From Nematostella vectensis (lineage: Eukaryota > Cnidaria > Anthozoa > Actiniaria > Edwardsiidae): a DNA stretch of 64,000 nucleotides. Positions within the stretch are counted from its first letter, which is position 1. Every line of letters begins with the position of its first letter. The notes beneath the pieces are model-generated. The model did not search any database. It was not told the DNA's origin and saw only the letters and a list, made by a program, of their open reading frames with translations. Position numbers and translations under genes: made by a program. The stretch lies in assembly GCF_932526225.1 (NCBI RefSeq), contig NC_064047.1, positions 4,649,501-4,713,500 on the forward strand. The letters run 5' to 3'. This document shows positions 1 to 12,583 of this stretch, piece after piece.

Positions 1-140
1 CGGTTGTTGTTGTTGTTGGTACAGTTGTTGTATTGTCTTCGTGGTTGTTGCTGTTGTTGGTACAGTTGTTGTTGTTTGTTTGTTTGCTTGTTTTGTTTGT
101 TTGTTTGTTTGTGTTTTTTTTTTTTTTTGGGGGGGGGGGT
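1..140. repeat. GTT/GTTT microsatellite with poly-T and poly-G, 3' of lectin gene copy 1
   Basis: Simple sequence of GTTGTT and GTTTGTTT units followed by a T run and a G run. On the strand of the lectin gene it lies immediately downstream of the stop codon and reads as C, A and AAC repeats. Long open frames through it are compositional. Confidence 0.9.
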
Positions 141-153
141 GTCCGGACTTACC

Positions 154-2503
154 TTAGACACAATTGTATCTGATCTCGATGTACTTGTATGTGCCGACAC
201 ACGGATCCCCGTACACCGAGTTCTTGGCCTGGAGTGTGCACGAGTTTTGCCCTTGGCACGCGGCAGTGATCGTCGCAGAGCTGGAGACGCAATTCGTGGT
301 TTGTATGGAGGCACTAGGGCAGGCTTCAGACCCGGGGGCTGTTCGACCGTAGTTCGCGTACGAGACGTCAATTGTCTTACTGGCTGGGCACTGGATTGTA
401 CGAGTGTGGTGCTCGCATATTATGTCTGGTGAAGGATAAATGTGCAGGTGTTTCAGTTTGTTAGTGCGTCAGCTCATGAGGACGTCATCCCTGATTTAAC
501 ACGCTCGAGGCATGGATATTATCATCTTTTTCTTCTGAAGCTGATGTTATTAATATATGTATTAGGATTTTAAATGCGGAGCGCTTGCTGTAGGCATTAA
601 ATAACAGGTAAAAAAATAGCTAATACATAGTAATGACGACGTTGAGACCAAATTTGCAACGCTTTTCTATCATAACTTAAAAGTACTTAACTGCTAAAAA
701 ATAAATATCTTCAGAGGCGAACCATGAGATTTCAAAAATATTTTAATTCGTTCCGCCATACTTTGTATAGGTCCCAATATCTCATTTTCCAGCCCACTTT
801 TTTCAGCCCACATGCCCCCCCTCCCTTGCATCCCTAGAACTTGAAGAGGTAAAAAAAATACGTAGAGCTTACCTTTAAATCCGTTAATTCTGTATACTAA
901 ATTCGCCCAGTTCTCTCCAACGCCATTAACGCAATGAGATGATGCACCGTGCATGCTATATCTCGAGGCGGCCGAGACATCACTCCAACACTCGCCATAG
1001 AACTGAACACCAAACATGTCGGTGAAGCCTTCCTCGAAAGCCTCCCTCGCACATGCACTGATGACGTGGGTCATGTCAGGCCAAAGTGCCCACACTATTT
1101 CTGAGCGGTGGTTGTGGTAGAGGGTACGGAGCGAGCGGTTAGGGGCGTCTTCGTCATTGTAACATCCGACATGTCCGAGTGTGGCTGTTTTGCCATCTCC
1201 AATGCTCACCTCTATTTCACCCTAAAGTAAAGAACGATACATTTTGGTATAAATCGCAACCTCCTCTCTCCCACGAACACGTGTGTGTGTTCAAGCTAGG
1301 AGACAGCATAAACTGGCCTTGTCTCAGGGGAGTTAAAGCTGAAATGAAGGAGTTTTCATAAAAAAATCAAAGCATATAAGCAGAAGTGGAGTCTAAACGC
1401 TATAAAAGGAAAAAAAAAAGAAAAATCTTGTAAAATATAAACAGTAATCAAAGTTACTGTTTTAGTTTTTAGAGTTTTTAAAATTTTGTGGCTTTTCGAA
1501 AATGCAACGCTCTTACACGTATGTTATCAAGAAGCAAAGGGAAACATGTTTACTAGAAGGAAAGGGAAAAAAGCAAGAAGCAAAGGGAAACATGTTAACA
1601 AGAAGCAAAGGGATACAAAAAGAAGGAAAGGAAAACATGTTAACAAGAAGGAAAGGGAAACACCTTAACAAGAAGCAAAGGGAAACGTTAACAAGAAGCA
1701 AGGGGAAACATGTTAACAAGAAGCAAAGGGATACAAAAAGAAGGAAAGGGGAAACATGTTAACAAGAAGGAAAGAGAAACGTTAACAAGAAGCAAAGGGA
1801 TACAAAAAGAAGGAAAGGGGAAACATGTTAACAAGAAGGAAAGGGGAAACATGTTAACAAGAAGCAAAGGGATACAAAAAGAAGGAAAGGGAAACATGTT
1901 AACAAGATGGAAAGGGAAACACCTTAACAAGAAGCAAAGGGAAACGTTAACAAGAAGCAAGGGGAAACATGTTAACAAGAAGCAAAGGGAGACATGTTAA
2001 CAAGAAGCAAAGGGATACAAAAAGAAGGAAAGGGAAACATGTTAACAAGAAGGAAAGGGAAACATGTTAACAAGAAGGAAAGGGAAACATGTTAACAAGA
2101 AGGAAAGGGAAACATGTTAACAAGAAGCAAAGGGATACAAAAAGAAGGAAAGGGAAACATGTTAACAAGAAGGAAAGGGAAACAATTTAACAAGAAGCAA
2201 AGTGAAAAAACGTTAACAAGAAGCAAGGGGAAACATGTTAACAAGAAGGAAAGAGGAACACGTTAACAAGAAGCAAATGGAAACATGTCAAACAGAAGCA
2301 AATTAAACATGTTAAAAAGAAAAATGAGGAACACGTTAACAAGAAGCAAAGGGAAACACGTTTACAAGAAGCAAAAGGAAAGCAAGAAGCAAAGGGGAAC
2401 GGGTTAATAAGAAGCAAACGGAAACATGTACCGTTCCATAGACGGTGATCAAAACAGAGGCGAACACAGCGCCAAGCGCTACCAAAACAATCCTCGAGGC
2501 CAT
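154..2503 (-). CDS. Secreted SUEL/Gal-lectin domain protein, copy 1 (exons 2432-2503, 873-1221, 154-425)
   Basis: Predicted secreted rhamnose/galactose-binding lectin of 230 residues from three exons, joined (minus strand) 2432-2503, 873-1221, 154-425. All junctions are GT-AG and phases agree (0, then 1). Residues 1-24 are a signal peptide (start MASRIVLVALG). Residues 25-41 are a short linker with GEIEVS. Residues about 42-136 form a four-cysteine domain with GCYND, WPDM, FGVQFYGECW and GVGENW. Residues 143-230 are a SUEL-type Gal_Lectin domain with eight cysteines and the two classic motifs YGR (166-168) and DPC (214-216), followed by the GTYKYIEIRYNC end. A TATA box lies about 76 bp upstream of the ATG. 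Intron 1 is mostly minisatellite. Carbohydrate binding is known for SUEL domains; the role and ligand here are inferred. The stop codon sits directly before a splice-donor-like GGTAAGT. Confidence 0.85.
1536..2430. repeat. Minisatellite filling lectin intron 1, copy 1
   Basis: About 890 bp of units based on AAGAAGCAAAGGGAAACATG with variants (GGATACAAAAAGAAGG, AAGAAGGAAAGGG). The plus strand is purine-rich, so the transcribed intron is pyrimidine-rich. The array runs right up to the 5' splice site: the first intron bases (GTACATGTTTCC) are themselves a variant unit. This is the longest of the three homologous arrays. Confidence 0.92.
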
Positions 2504-2578
2504 GTTGTTGTGCAGGGTGTATAACTGAACTGGGTGTGACACTGTCAGGACACGGTGAAACGGTTAGGAATGGGACGT

Positions 2579-2586
2579 CTTATATA
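2579..2586 (-). promoter_or_regulatory. TATA box of lectin gene copy 1
   Basis: TATATAAG on the minus strand about 76 bp upstream of the lectin ATG. Initiation about 30 bp downstream would leave a 5' UTR of about 45-50 bp. The element and its surroundings are conserved in the other copies. Confidence 0.55.
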
Positions 2587-5500
2587 GGTTACATTGGTCA
2601 TTCACAAAGTCATTTGTATGATTAATTTTGACGGCCAGCTTTTCTCGTTAGCTTCATTTTCGCTCATAGATTACAGATTTATCATTGGTAACTGAATGGT
2701 ACATGACATTAATTCTATTATTTTCATTTCTGATATAATCCGATGAAAAAAAAAGTCGAATACAGACAAAATGAACACCAAGTTTTAGTGGATAACGCAG
2801 CCCTAGCGCCTTCATCGGTTAAAATTCCTAATAATCCAGGTATTAAAGAAGATACTCAGACGTTGGCAGGCACACCCAGGTTTGATATCATTTAGCTAAT
2901 GTTTTACCGCCATTCTTGTTTCCATGGGAACGATAGTGTTAAATAAAAATTCAATTAGAAATAATTATGACACTAAGGTAGATTTTTTTGGTATCGTCAA
3001 GTTTCTTTTTATTTATTTATTTTTTTACAGATTTTATTTGCAAACGGAATTGAAATGTTTTTTTTTGCGGTGGCAGAAAGGGCGAGGCTTCTCATCGTGT
3101 GCTTGCGCCACTTGAGATAACATCACACTCAACTTGAAACGGTGTTGTGCTCTTTGCGCGCTCATCTCAGAAAGGAATTAAGCATTATGACTATCATCAA
3201 CATTAGAAAACAGTCCATTCAAAATATAAAAGAAAAAAAAAACAAGGTAATACAAACATCTTCTAGAGTAGGTAAAAAAGGCCTAATACCTGACGAATCA
3301 AATCTTTGTTTTTTTCTTAAAAATATATAATAAGTTTTATTCAGTTGAGACTGCTAGTGTAAACTTGTGGGTTTTTGTCAGGCCTTCTTTTACAAATTTC
3401 AGATTAAAAAGTCTTTTAAATTTAGAATATAGTTTAACAGGGTGCTAAGTGTGGTTAAGGGCCAGTAGGGTTAAAGATACACAAAATACATGGGCCACTA
3501 TGGATAATCACACACTTAACCTTGAAAAAGCTCTCATTAATTTGTATCCACTTCTGTGCCACAACAAAATTACCGACAAATACACAAGAAAGCTCGATGT
3601 AACGAAGGCTATTTGTCGTCATGCTTCATAAAGATTCAAGAACTTCTCCTCGGTCGTGATGTTATTATCTCACTTTACACTCAGACATGTCTCTGTGTGC
3701 GTCTTTTATTTCAAAGCCCTTAAAAATATTTCCGAGATTTCTTGCTTTCATCACGACTCACGACTCTATCGTTTTGGGTTGTTTATTTGTGTAGTTTAAG
3801 AAAAACTACACAACGATAACCTATACGGTAAAATAAGTTATCATCTATGCAAGAACTGTAGGCAGAAACCCATTGTCCTGATAATGCTAAACTTCCCCAC
3901 ATGGATTTTTTTGTACCAAACACACAGAAAGAGTAGTGGTCTGTATTCAGACATTTTATGCACTAGTCATTTGGAACCCCCACCCTCATGGTCCCGGAGA
4001 AGTGTGGGGTTAAGGTGGCAGTTTAGAGCACTTTTGAACGAGAATCTGTCCCGATGGGGTGGGGGAATTGACAGTTTTTGACTCTAAGACTTATCCCCAC
4101 CGTGGGGGTTTGGGACAAGTTAATAGTGTCAAAAATATCATGTTAGTTTCTGGCTTGAGACTCTTCTGTAGCAAGCAATTCCATGTATCAGCGTGTGGCA
4201 TGCTGCACGGCGACATGTGCAAAAACGAATATTGAAAAAAAATAATGCCAGATGAATATGATTTATTTTACCATCTTTTTTTGTAACTGTTATCTTCATA
4301 GTAATTGGTACAAATGTACTCGCTAAAGTGTACTGGTTTTGAAAGATAAAAAAGCTTATTTCAGATGACTTGTTGTCGAGTAGTTGCCTATAATTTGCAT
4401 CCCAAGGGGTAGGGGCATTAAACTGTTGTTTTGTCCCGAGGGGGTGGGGGCTTCTCTCGGTTTTGTACAGGGTCAAAGTCTAACCCCCCACCCTTCCCCG
4501 GGTGCGGACACCAACTCATTTTTTTTTTATCGGAGTTGACCTTTTAGTTGAGTGAAGGGTTATTCCGAATAAAGGAATTATAAATCTGGGGAAATAAATG
4601 AAATTGTAGGGATTAGAGTACCGTGGGGCATGTCCCCTAGCCCCCTAACATGTGCTTAGAAATTACATTTTTATAAGGACATTTGCGGATTGGCGCATCC
4701 CCCCTCAAACAGCGCTTTCAACGCAATAGAATCTTGTAATGGAAGACAACTATCTCTGGGGTCTTTCTCATTATTCGCATTTTTCGCCTACTCGGTCTTC
4801 TAGAATAAAGGTCCAGTTTTGGTTGCTCCGCTCCGTTATCGTCACATGCAACAAATTTTAGATGCAATTATAGATCTTGTTGATAGGTTTTATGTTGCGG
4901 TGGACAAATTATTACTTGTACTACTTCAGCTCATCACACAATATTTAGCTAGCCCATTAATAGCAGTATACTACAAAAAACACCCAACGTTATCAAACTT
5001 CACATAGAAACGGCTTTTTTGCTAAAATTGATGTAGGTTTGTTGTCTTATGGAAAATCAAAATTTGTATAATGTATTCATTGGAGGTTCTGTATTTCGTG
5101 GTGGTTAATAGAAATGTGTCAGAAAACAGAATATGGATTTGGTGTCCTTGTAGAGCGAATAAAATCTTCAAAAAGATACGAGCATCAACATTACTGTCAG
5201 AAGCGATACCTCGTCTCGTCTCGCGCGACCTATAAGGTAAAGTTGGAAATTCGATAAAATGATTACAGCAAAATGTGTATTGTTCAGTCCCCGCCAAGTA
5301 TAAACTAAAACAATTATTCTCCTCAGGCTCAGCGAATAGCGGTGGATAGTCCCCGAGACGGAAAGCTTTTTAACATCTTCACATCGCCTTCGGGGAATAA
5401 TTGTTAAATATAGAGATATATGGTGGACCAAGCATGGAAACGAGGCTTGTGTCGGACAAGCAGTTCGATTATCAATGGCGAGTTTCGCCTCGTTCTCGCG

Positions 5501-7728
5501 CCTCGTTGCGCTGACCTTTACCCCACGCCATGGTTCCCCGTGTATGTAAGTTTGTAAGACCATCTTTATTGAAATTACACTCGTGTGCATTATTTCAGCG
5601 ATTAGACGCACCGTATTAGGGGCAGTCGGTCAGCGATTAGCGCCTTCGATCGCACACACAAATATTCCAAAATATTCAGTGCCTCGTTTGTTAAACGATA
5701 AAACGCGCAAGAGCGCTCTGATAAGAATTGGAAATTGAAATACATTTTGGAGGGAAACGGAAATGCATAGTAAGGGTGCGATAAGTGGGTCGTGTTGGGC
5801 TGAGAGGAAGAAAATTAAAAGCGTCATTCGGTGACTTTATTGCTCCTTTTTTATTGTATAACACTTGATTATCACAATTTCTTCATTGGATCACGTTACC
5901 TTTAAATTTATATCATTTTACATCTTTGTTCACTCTCGTTTTACACTCACCTATGCCAATTTCGGTTCGCAAAGACGCTTTATATTTCCCCTGTAACAAA
6001 TAACAAAACGTATTAAGTAAAGGAACACCAGATGCCTGAGAAATTATAAAGAAGAAAAATATGTTTTTTTAGAGACAATGAAGTTGGTACTAGACACAAT
6101 GAACAGATTTAAAGAAAGCCAATCATGCAGCCATTTTATGCTTCCGTTCAATGGCGAGTCACAAAAAGCATCCATTTCAATCGGCTACCTCAAGCGAGTA
6201 ACCAATACATTTTCAATCAAATATCACCAATAATGTTTCAGGCTTCATTTGTAGTTTTTTTTTTTTTTTTTGAGTTACCCTGCAAATAATCCATTGTATT
6301 TTCAATAATAAGCAACAACAAAAGAGTCTGAACAACATTCTTTAATTTTACCTTTTTTTGTATGCCTTTTGTATGCGTCTTTACACTGATAGATGCACAG
6401 TGTACAGTGTTACACAGATAGATGCACATAATTTTTTATCTAGTAGGGCTAGAGCATTTCAAATTGGTGACTTTTCCCAAAATTTATTTGGGATCAGTTT
6501 GGGGTAAACAAATTTTTGATATGTGTAGCCTGGTAACCATGGCAACCAAGTTTTGAGACATAGGTTTAATGAAAATAAGGCAAAACGCTTTAAGTAGTTA
6601 AGATCAACTATTAATACGACGTGTTTTGAAAAAACACAATACAAAATTACTTTTCTTTTTAGGGGGGAGGGATGGTGTTTTTTTGTCAATTTTTGACCTC
6701 AAAATAGTGCTTGTAAAAATACCAAAAAAACATTCGTATCCCCCTGAAATCATTAATATAACTTGAAACGAAGATTGAATACTGTCAAAAAGCTTTACAT
6801 TTCGCTACCCAGTTTTTATTGATTAAAATAAATAAGTTTTATTAAATCCAATATGGCGGCTCCAAGGTGGCGGATGCTGATGTCACAGAATTATCAAAAA
6901 TCGCAGATTTTTTAAAACTAACATCTGAATTTGGCAAAACACTTTTGATACTCCTCTATTGTAAATAAAAAGTAAAAAAAACCTTTTTGGAAAAGATATT
7001 TAAATTATTACTTTAATTAAGAGTTCGCAAACTTGTGCTATATTAAATGTACCATGCCAATCAATGACATCACAGATGTCATATATTGTTGTCATAGAAA
7101 CAGTGTCACTAATAATATATGTCTACTGCAATATAATAAGATTATCAAAAAAAAAGACATACAGAAATACATATCTGAAAAAAACAGAAATACGTTTCTG
7201 CTCATTTAAGTGACTTCACCGTAACGTCACAAAGACAATTATTTTGAAGAATATCGGTGGCTTATTGAATACGAAGTGATTATGATTACTTATTTGGATT
7301 TGGGATGTTCTATGCAAAAGTTTCGAAAGATAGGCTATTTATAACCATATTTTGTTCCTCTTTGTCAGATAATAATTCTTTGAAAATTTGGTCATAATAG
7401 CTACAATGGTTCAAAAGTTACTGATGGGGGGCCGAAAGAGCCCCTCCACACCCCCCTCCCCCAGGTCAGGGGAAGCCCCAAAAAGCCCGGTCTGAATAGG
7501 GTTAATAGGGTTAGGGTTATGATAACTTATTTGGATTTGGGATGTTCTATGCAAAAGTTTCGAAAGATAGGCTATTTATAACCATATTTTGTTCCTATTT
7601 GTCAGATAATGATTCAGCGATTTTTGTCGCTGTATCAATTAAAGTAGATTAGATTTGCCGTTTTATCGGGCAAATTTTAAAAAAGGTGCTGTTAATATAT
7701 ATGATGATTGCGGTTGTCATGGAAACAT
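2587..7728. other. Non-coding stretch between lectin gene and broken paralogue, copy 1
   Basis: No supported gene. Short open frames (for example near 3449 and 4138) do not keep their frame in the other copies. Visible items are G/C-rich patches around 3968-4110 and 4430-4500, and a foldback-like patch around 5440-5545 with CCTCGTTCTCGCGCCTCGTT, similar to an inverted-repeat element at 48060-48185. A direct repeat (about 7279-7375 and 7517-7613) brackets a block ending in TTAGGG-like sequence. Confidence 0.6.
7279..7613. repeat. Direct repeat of about 97 bp around an inserted block, copy 1 only
   Basis: The sequence beginning TTATTTGGATTTGGGATG occurs at about 7279-7375 and again at about 7517-7613. 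Copy 2 has it once (from about 21110). The enclosed block includes a C-rich patch and AGGGTTAATAGGGTTAGGG at about 7498-7517, a short telomere-like run. Confidence 0.75.
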
Positions 7729-8416
7729 ACTTGAGATGCATTTGTAGTGGACTTCCAGGTACTTGTATGCACTGAGAAATGGGTCGCCTAACATCCACTT
7801 CTTCGCCTAAAGCGTGCACGAGTTTTTCCCTTGACACTTCTCACGAATTGACGCAGAGCTGAGCCAGAAGGAATCACTCAATCAATCAATATTTAATTAT
7901 TCGCACTTCCTCTGTATTTTTTATAAAGTTTGTTTGTTTATTTAAGCTTTTTAAATGTTTTTTTAATTATATTCTAACTTAAATATTGACATATGCAATG
8001 AAGTGCCTAGTACCTAAATTAACTTGTGTACGTCCGTAGTTGCAATACGAGATATCTATCTTGTGGCTTGAAGGGCACTTAACATGGTATACCAGGTCGT
8101 CTCGCAAAGAATAGCTGATTTGATTAGAGTCAATGATGTACTTTAAAATAACTATTTGGAGAGGTATAGAAAAGCGGTACTTACCTTTTAGTGAGGTGAT
8201 TTCGTACACAAAATTCGTCCTGTGCTTCTCAACGTCATGCTCACAGCTGTTTGATGCTCCGTGCATGTTGTATTGTATTGCTGCCCGCACATCCCTCCAG
8301 CACTTCCCATAGAACTGAACACCGAACATGCCAGAGAATAAGCATTTGGCCTTATTTGCGCACGCCTTGATGACTTCCGAAGAATTGCTGTGTGAATAAT
8401 CCAGGCGAGTTCGCAT
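7729..8416 (-). pseudogene. Broken SUEL-lectin paralogue, copy 1
   Basis: A decayed relative of the neighbouring lectin gene. A stretch at about 8185-8416 encodes the second half of the four-cysteine domain (ACANKA, FGVQFYGKCW, YNMHGASNSC) and ends at a good donor, but the N-terminal GCYxD part and signal peptide are missing, with a stop just upstream. About 8020-8100 holds the front of a SUEL domain (KCPSSHKIDISY, NYGR) in which the first cysteine position reads Tyr. An AT-rich insertion of about 170 bp then splits the lectin domain. The rest (EKCQGKNSCTL, then an in-frame TAG, then GDPF in place of GDPC, and YKYLEVHYKC) lies at about 7729-7850. The same lesions occur in copies 2 and 3. Confidence 0.8.
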
Positions 8417-8634
8417 GGACCTTCAAATATTATCCTTTTTCCATGTCATACCTATCATTGCGCACCCCGTCGCCAATCCCCTCTTCGGATTAGGAGCAAA
8501 TGGCTGAAGTCATCATATGGTAAATGTCCCCATTTTCTTGTCCCCCTCCCCTCCCCCCACCCCACCCGCCCCCCCTTTGGGTTAGGAGCAAATGGGTGAG
8601 GTCGTAAGGGTACATCATTGAAAACAGTCACCAG

Positions 8635-10312
8635 ATGGTAAAAGCTACAGAGAACTATAGTACCAAAGCTATAGAGAACTATAGTACCGAAGCTACAGAG
8701 AACTATAGTACCAAAGCTACAGAGAACTATAGTACCAAAGCTACAGAGAACTATAGTACCAAAGCTACAGAGAACCATAGTACCAAAGCTATAGAGAACT
8801 ATAGTACCAAAGCTACAGAGAACTATAGTACCAAAGCTACAGAGAACTAGAGTACCTAAGCTACAGAGAACTATAGTATCCAAAGCTACAGAGAACTACA
8901 GTAACAAAGCTAAGTACCAAAGCTACAGAGAACTATGGTTACCAAAACTACAGCGAACTATTACAAAAGCTACAGAGAACTATAGTACCAAAGCTACAGA
9001 GAACTATAGTACCAAAGCTATAGAGAACTATAGTACCAAAGCTACAGAGAACTATAGTACCAAAGCTACAGAGAACTATAGTACCAAAGCTACAGAGAAC
9101 TATAGTAACAAAGCTACAGAGAACTATAGTACCAAAGCTATAGAGAACTATAGTACCAAAGCTACAGAGAACTATAGTACCAAAGCTATAGAGAACTATA
9201 GTACCAAAGCTACAGAGAACTATAGTACCAAAGCTACAGAGAACTATTACAAAAGCTACAGAGAACTATAGTACCAAAGCTACAGAGAACTATTACAAAA
9301 GCTACAGAGAACTATAGTACCAAAGCTACAGAGAACTATAGTACCAAAGCTACAGAGAACTATAGTACCAAAGCTACAGAGAACTATAGTACCAAAGCTG
9401 CAGAAAACTATAGTACCAAAGCTGCAGAGAACTGTTACAAAAGCTACAAAGAACTATAGTACCAAAGCTACAGAGAACTATTACAAAAGCTACAGAGAAC
9501 TATAGTACCAAAGCTACAGAGAACTATAGTACCAAAGCTACAGAGAACTATAGTACCAAAGCTATAGAGAACTATAGTACCAAAGCTATAGAGAACTATA
9601 GTACCAAAGCTACAGAGAACTATAGTACCAGACCTACAAAGAACTATAGTACCAAAGCTACAGAGAACTACAGTAACAAAGCTATAGAGAACTATAGTAC
9701 CAAAGCTATAGAGAACTGTAGCACCAAAGCTATAGAGAACTATAGTACCAAAGCTCGGAGAACTATAGTACCAAAGCTACAAAGAACTATAGTACCAAAG
9801 CTACAGAGAACTACAGTAACAAAGCTATAGAGAACTATAGTACCAAAGCTACAGAGAACTATAGTACCAAAGCTACAGAGAACTATATTACCAAAGCTAC
9901 AGAGAACTATAGTACCAAAGCTACAGAGAACTATAGTACCAAAGTTACAGAGAACTATATTACCAAAGCTACAGAGAACTAAAGTACCAAAGCTACAGAG
10001 AACTATAGTACCAAAGCTACAGAGAACTATAGTACCAAAGCTATAGAGAACTATAGTACCAAAGCTATAGAGAACTATAGTACCAAAGCTACAGAGAACT
10101 ATAGTACCAAAGCTACAGAGAACTATAGTACCAAAGCTACAGAGAACTATAGTACCAAAGCTACAGAGAACTATAGTACCAAAGCTACAGAGAACTATAG
10201 TAACAAAGCTATAGAGAACTATAGTAACAAAGCTATAGAGAACTATAGTACCAAAGCTATAGAGAACTAGAGTACCAAAGCTACAGAGAACTATAGCACC
10301 ATCATTTTGGTG
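8635..10312. repeat. 24-bp satellite, copy 1
   Basis: About 1.7 kb of tandem 24-bp units based on AAAGCTACAGAGAACTATAG plus TACC. Variants change CTACAG to CTATAG or CTGCAG, and a shortened unit carries CTATTAC. Because 24 is a multiple of three, long frames stay open on both strands (octapeptides KATENYST on plus, VLCSFGTI on minus); there are no other signs of coding. Confidence 0.95.
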
Positions 10313-12583
10313 GGAGGGTCCATGTCTCCCATGTCTCCTCTCTCCAAGCACCTTGGATAACAGTTGGGGCGGTGACATGGTTGCCATGGTTACCGAGCGC
10401 AGCAATCTCCATTGGGCACCCACCCGCCAACTCATCTAGTGTTGATGAGTTTAAATGAGGCTAAATGCTCGCATTTAGGCAAGGTTAGACTCACAACACA
10501 GGGCAGCGTCTCAGATATCCAGAGGTTATGCTTACGTGACCTGCGACGGCGCGCATGGTGCAGCGGTATGCTTTCGAAGGGTAGCTTTGCACCGAGCGGC
10601 AAATCCTCTCTGATCAAACGTGGTTTCGTGCTAAGACGTAGGAAGCGATTTCCCTCCCCTCCCATCCCTGAGGTATATAGTTACTTAGTATTCCACTGCT
10701 TATCAGTGTGACGGGTGCCCAGTGTGGGACAGTGACATGGTTGCCATGGTTACCGAGCGCAGCAATCTCCATTGGGCACCCACCCGCCAACTCATCTAGT
10801 GTTCATGAGTTTAAACAAAGGTAAATGGACTCGAATGTCTTATGATATAATTCAAGTATTTAGAATAACCAAGGGAATATACAAAACAACAGTGGCTAAG
10901 TCTAAATCTCCTATCGGATAGACTACATAAGAATTCAGGGACTCATGTCAGAAATAGGTCAATGTTACAAACAATGTATTGAAGGACTCCTGACTAAGCC
11001 TGTTAGATTATAACACTGTTAGATTATATAAAGTGCATTTACTTAAATGAATAAAAAATCATTTGTTGCATTTTTAACCATACCTAAGTATTACTCTACT
11101 GGTTTGTGACATTGTTAACAAATGTCTCATCACTGGGTTCATTTAAAGGGTCAAATCTTTTTTCTTTTCCTCCATCACATTAAGCTTTCACTGTGTTAAG
11201 ACATGTATGGCACAAGAAACTCAGATTTTTCTGCAATCACCACCTTTGAATTAATAAAGATATATATATATATAATCTTGAGTTGCATTGTAAATGCCAT
11301 ATCATAACACTGATTAGGGCAAAAAAAAAATTTTCTGAATTTTATTACAATGCTAGCTGTACGTGAATGTGCCTTCTCTATGCTAGTTATGCTCTCTACT
11401 CCCCAAAGGCAAAGCGTTTTGGTAGAATTTTGCAAAAGATAAGGGGTAAATTTGCTGTTACACCAAAAGTTAGCCATAATAACAATATAAATTGTTTTCA
11501 TTGTTCACGGCATTTGTTATTTTACGTGCAAAGTAAGCAAAAATATCTATTTATGCTTTCATATTTTTTTAGCAAACACAGTTTTTGCAGACAAAGGAGA
11601 GGGGTATAGAATACCGGACATGGAATTAGAACATTATTTCAGTAATTAAGCTACCAGGCGCAAAAACACCACGAAGACAACGTATAAGCTTAACTTCTAG
11701 TTTTTTAATGCAAATATTAACCAGAAAACATATAATGACATTCAATGAGGGATAGAGGTTTGATTTTAGAAAAGAAAAGCTTATCGAAAGGAAACAACAT
11801 GTGTTTTAAAAACTAAACAGAAGCCTTTATGTAAAAAACACAAAATGGCGATTTATATATAGTAGACAGTTCTCATCAGCTGATTCAAATATCTACTTCC
11901 AAATAGACCAAGCAAATTGAGGTAAATACCTTTAGCTCATTCTTGAGTGTCCAGGTCACAAATAAGGTCTTGAGACTTGATTGACTGCAAGTTTGAAGTT
12001 TACACGGGTCTCAACGCGACGCTAATGTACAACACAGCGAAATTTTCCGTAATCATTCCGAGTTTAACACGACTTTTCACAATAACTTGATAGAAAATAA
12101 AGCTATGGTGAAATTTACAGTAATAGAATCGCGAATCTGGCATTTTCCACTGCACAGATAACATGGATCTGAGAGGTGGAATTACAAAATCCAAGATGGC
12201 GACCATGACAGAGTTTGCAGTGTAGAGCTGTGCATTCCTTCTGCGGTAACTAGGCCAGCGATGACGAAATGAGGGGAGGCTAGATTAGCATAGATACTTC
12301 GCGTAAGAAAAAGGCCTGAGTAAGGTCGCAGCAAGTACACTAAAAAAATACACACACAATGGTGCATGGACTTCCTGGGCATTGCACAATAATGCACGTT
12401 GTTAGGAAAGACGACGAAAAAAAAAAAAAAACAGTTGCATTTTACAACTGGGCTACCACAGGTATCCCAGTAACAAACAACGCAAAAACCCAGAGGCGTG
12501 AATCGTTTTAACGATTTTACTTTAAAAGTACTAAAACCAAAAGAACGAAAACTTTGCTAGCATTTTACTTTTTTTTTGCAAAC
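10313..12583. other. Non-coding stretch after satellite, copy 1
   Basis: No supported gene. It contains an approximately 84-bp direct repeat (10372-10455 and 10732-10815) flanking a segment with a weak tRNA A-box-like patch near 10556. A short AT microsatellite lies near 11262-11275. Copy 2 keeps only one of the two direct repeats. Confidence 0.6.
10372..10815. repeat. 84-bp direct repeats flanking about 276 bp, copy 1
   Basis: The stretch beginning GTGACATGGTTGCCATGG is present at 10372-10455 and 10732-10815, nearly identical. In copy 2 the satellite joins straight into the sequence before a single copy (about 23978-24060), so this is a small rearrangement at the satellite edge. Confidence 0.8.

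Noticed and set aside
3449..3631. 60-codon frame (start MWLRASRVKD) repeated in all segment copies
   Set aside because: The frame is not maintained: small indels and a stop change its C-terminal part in copy 3, and no domain is recognisable.
8635..10312. Regular direct repeats resembling a CRISPR array
   Set aside because: Units are contiguous with no unique spacers, and the sequence is animal genomic DNA.
10545..10640. tRNA-like patch (TGGTGCAGCGG resembling an A box)
   Set aside because: No convincing B box or cloverleaf; possibly a tRNA-derived repeat fragment, but not supportable by eye.
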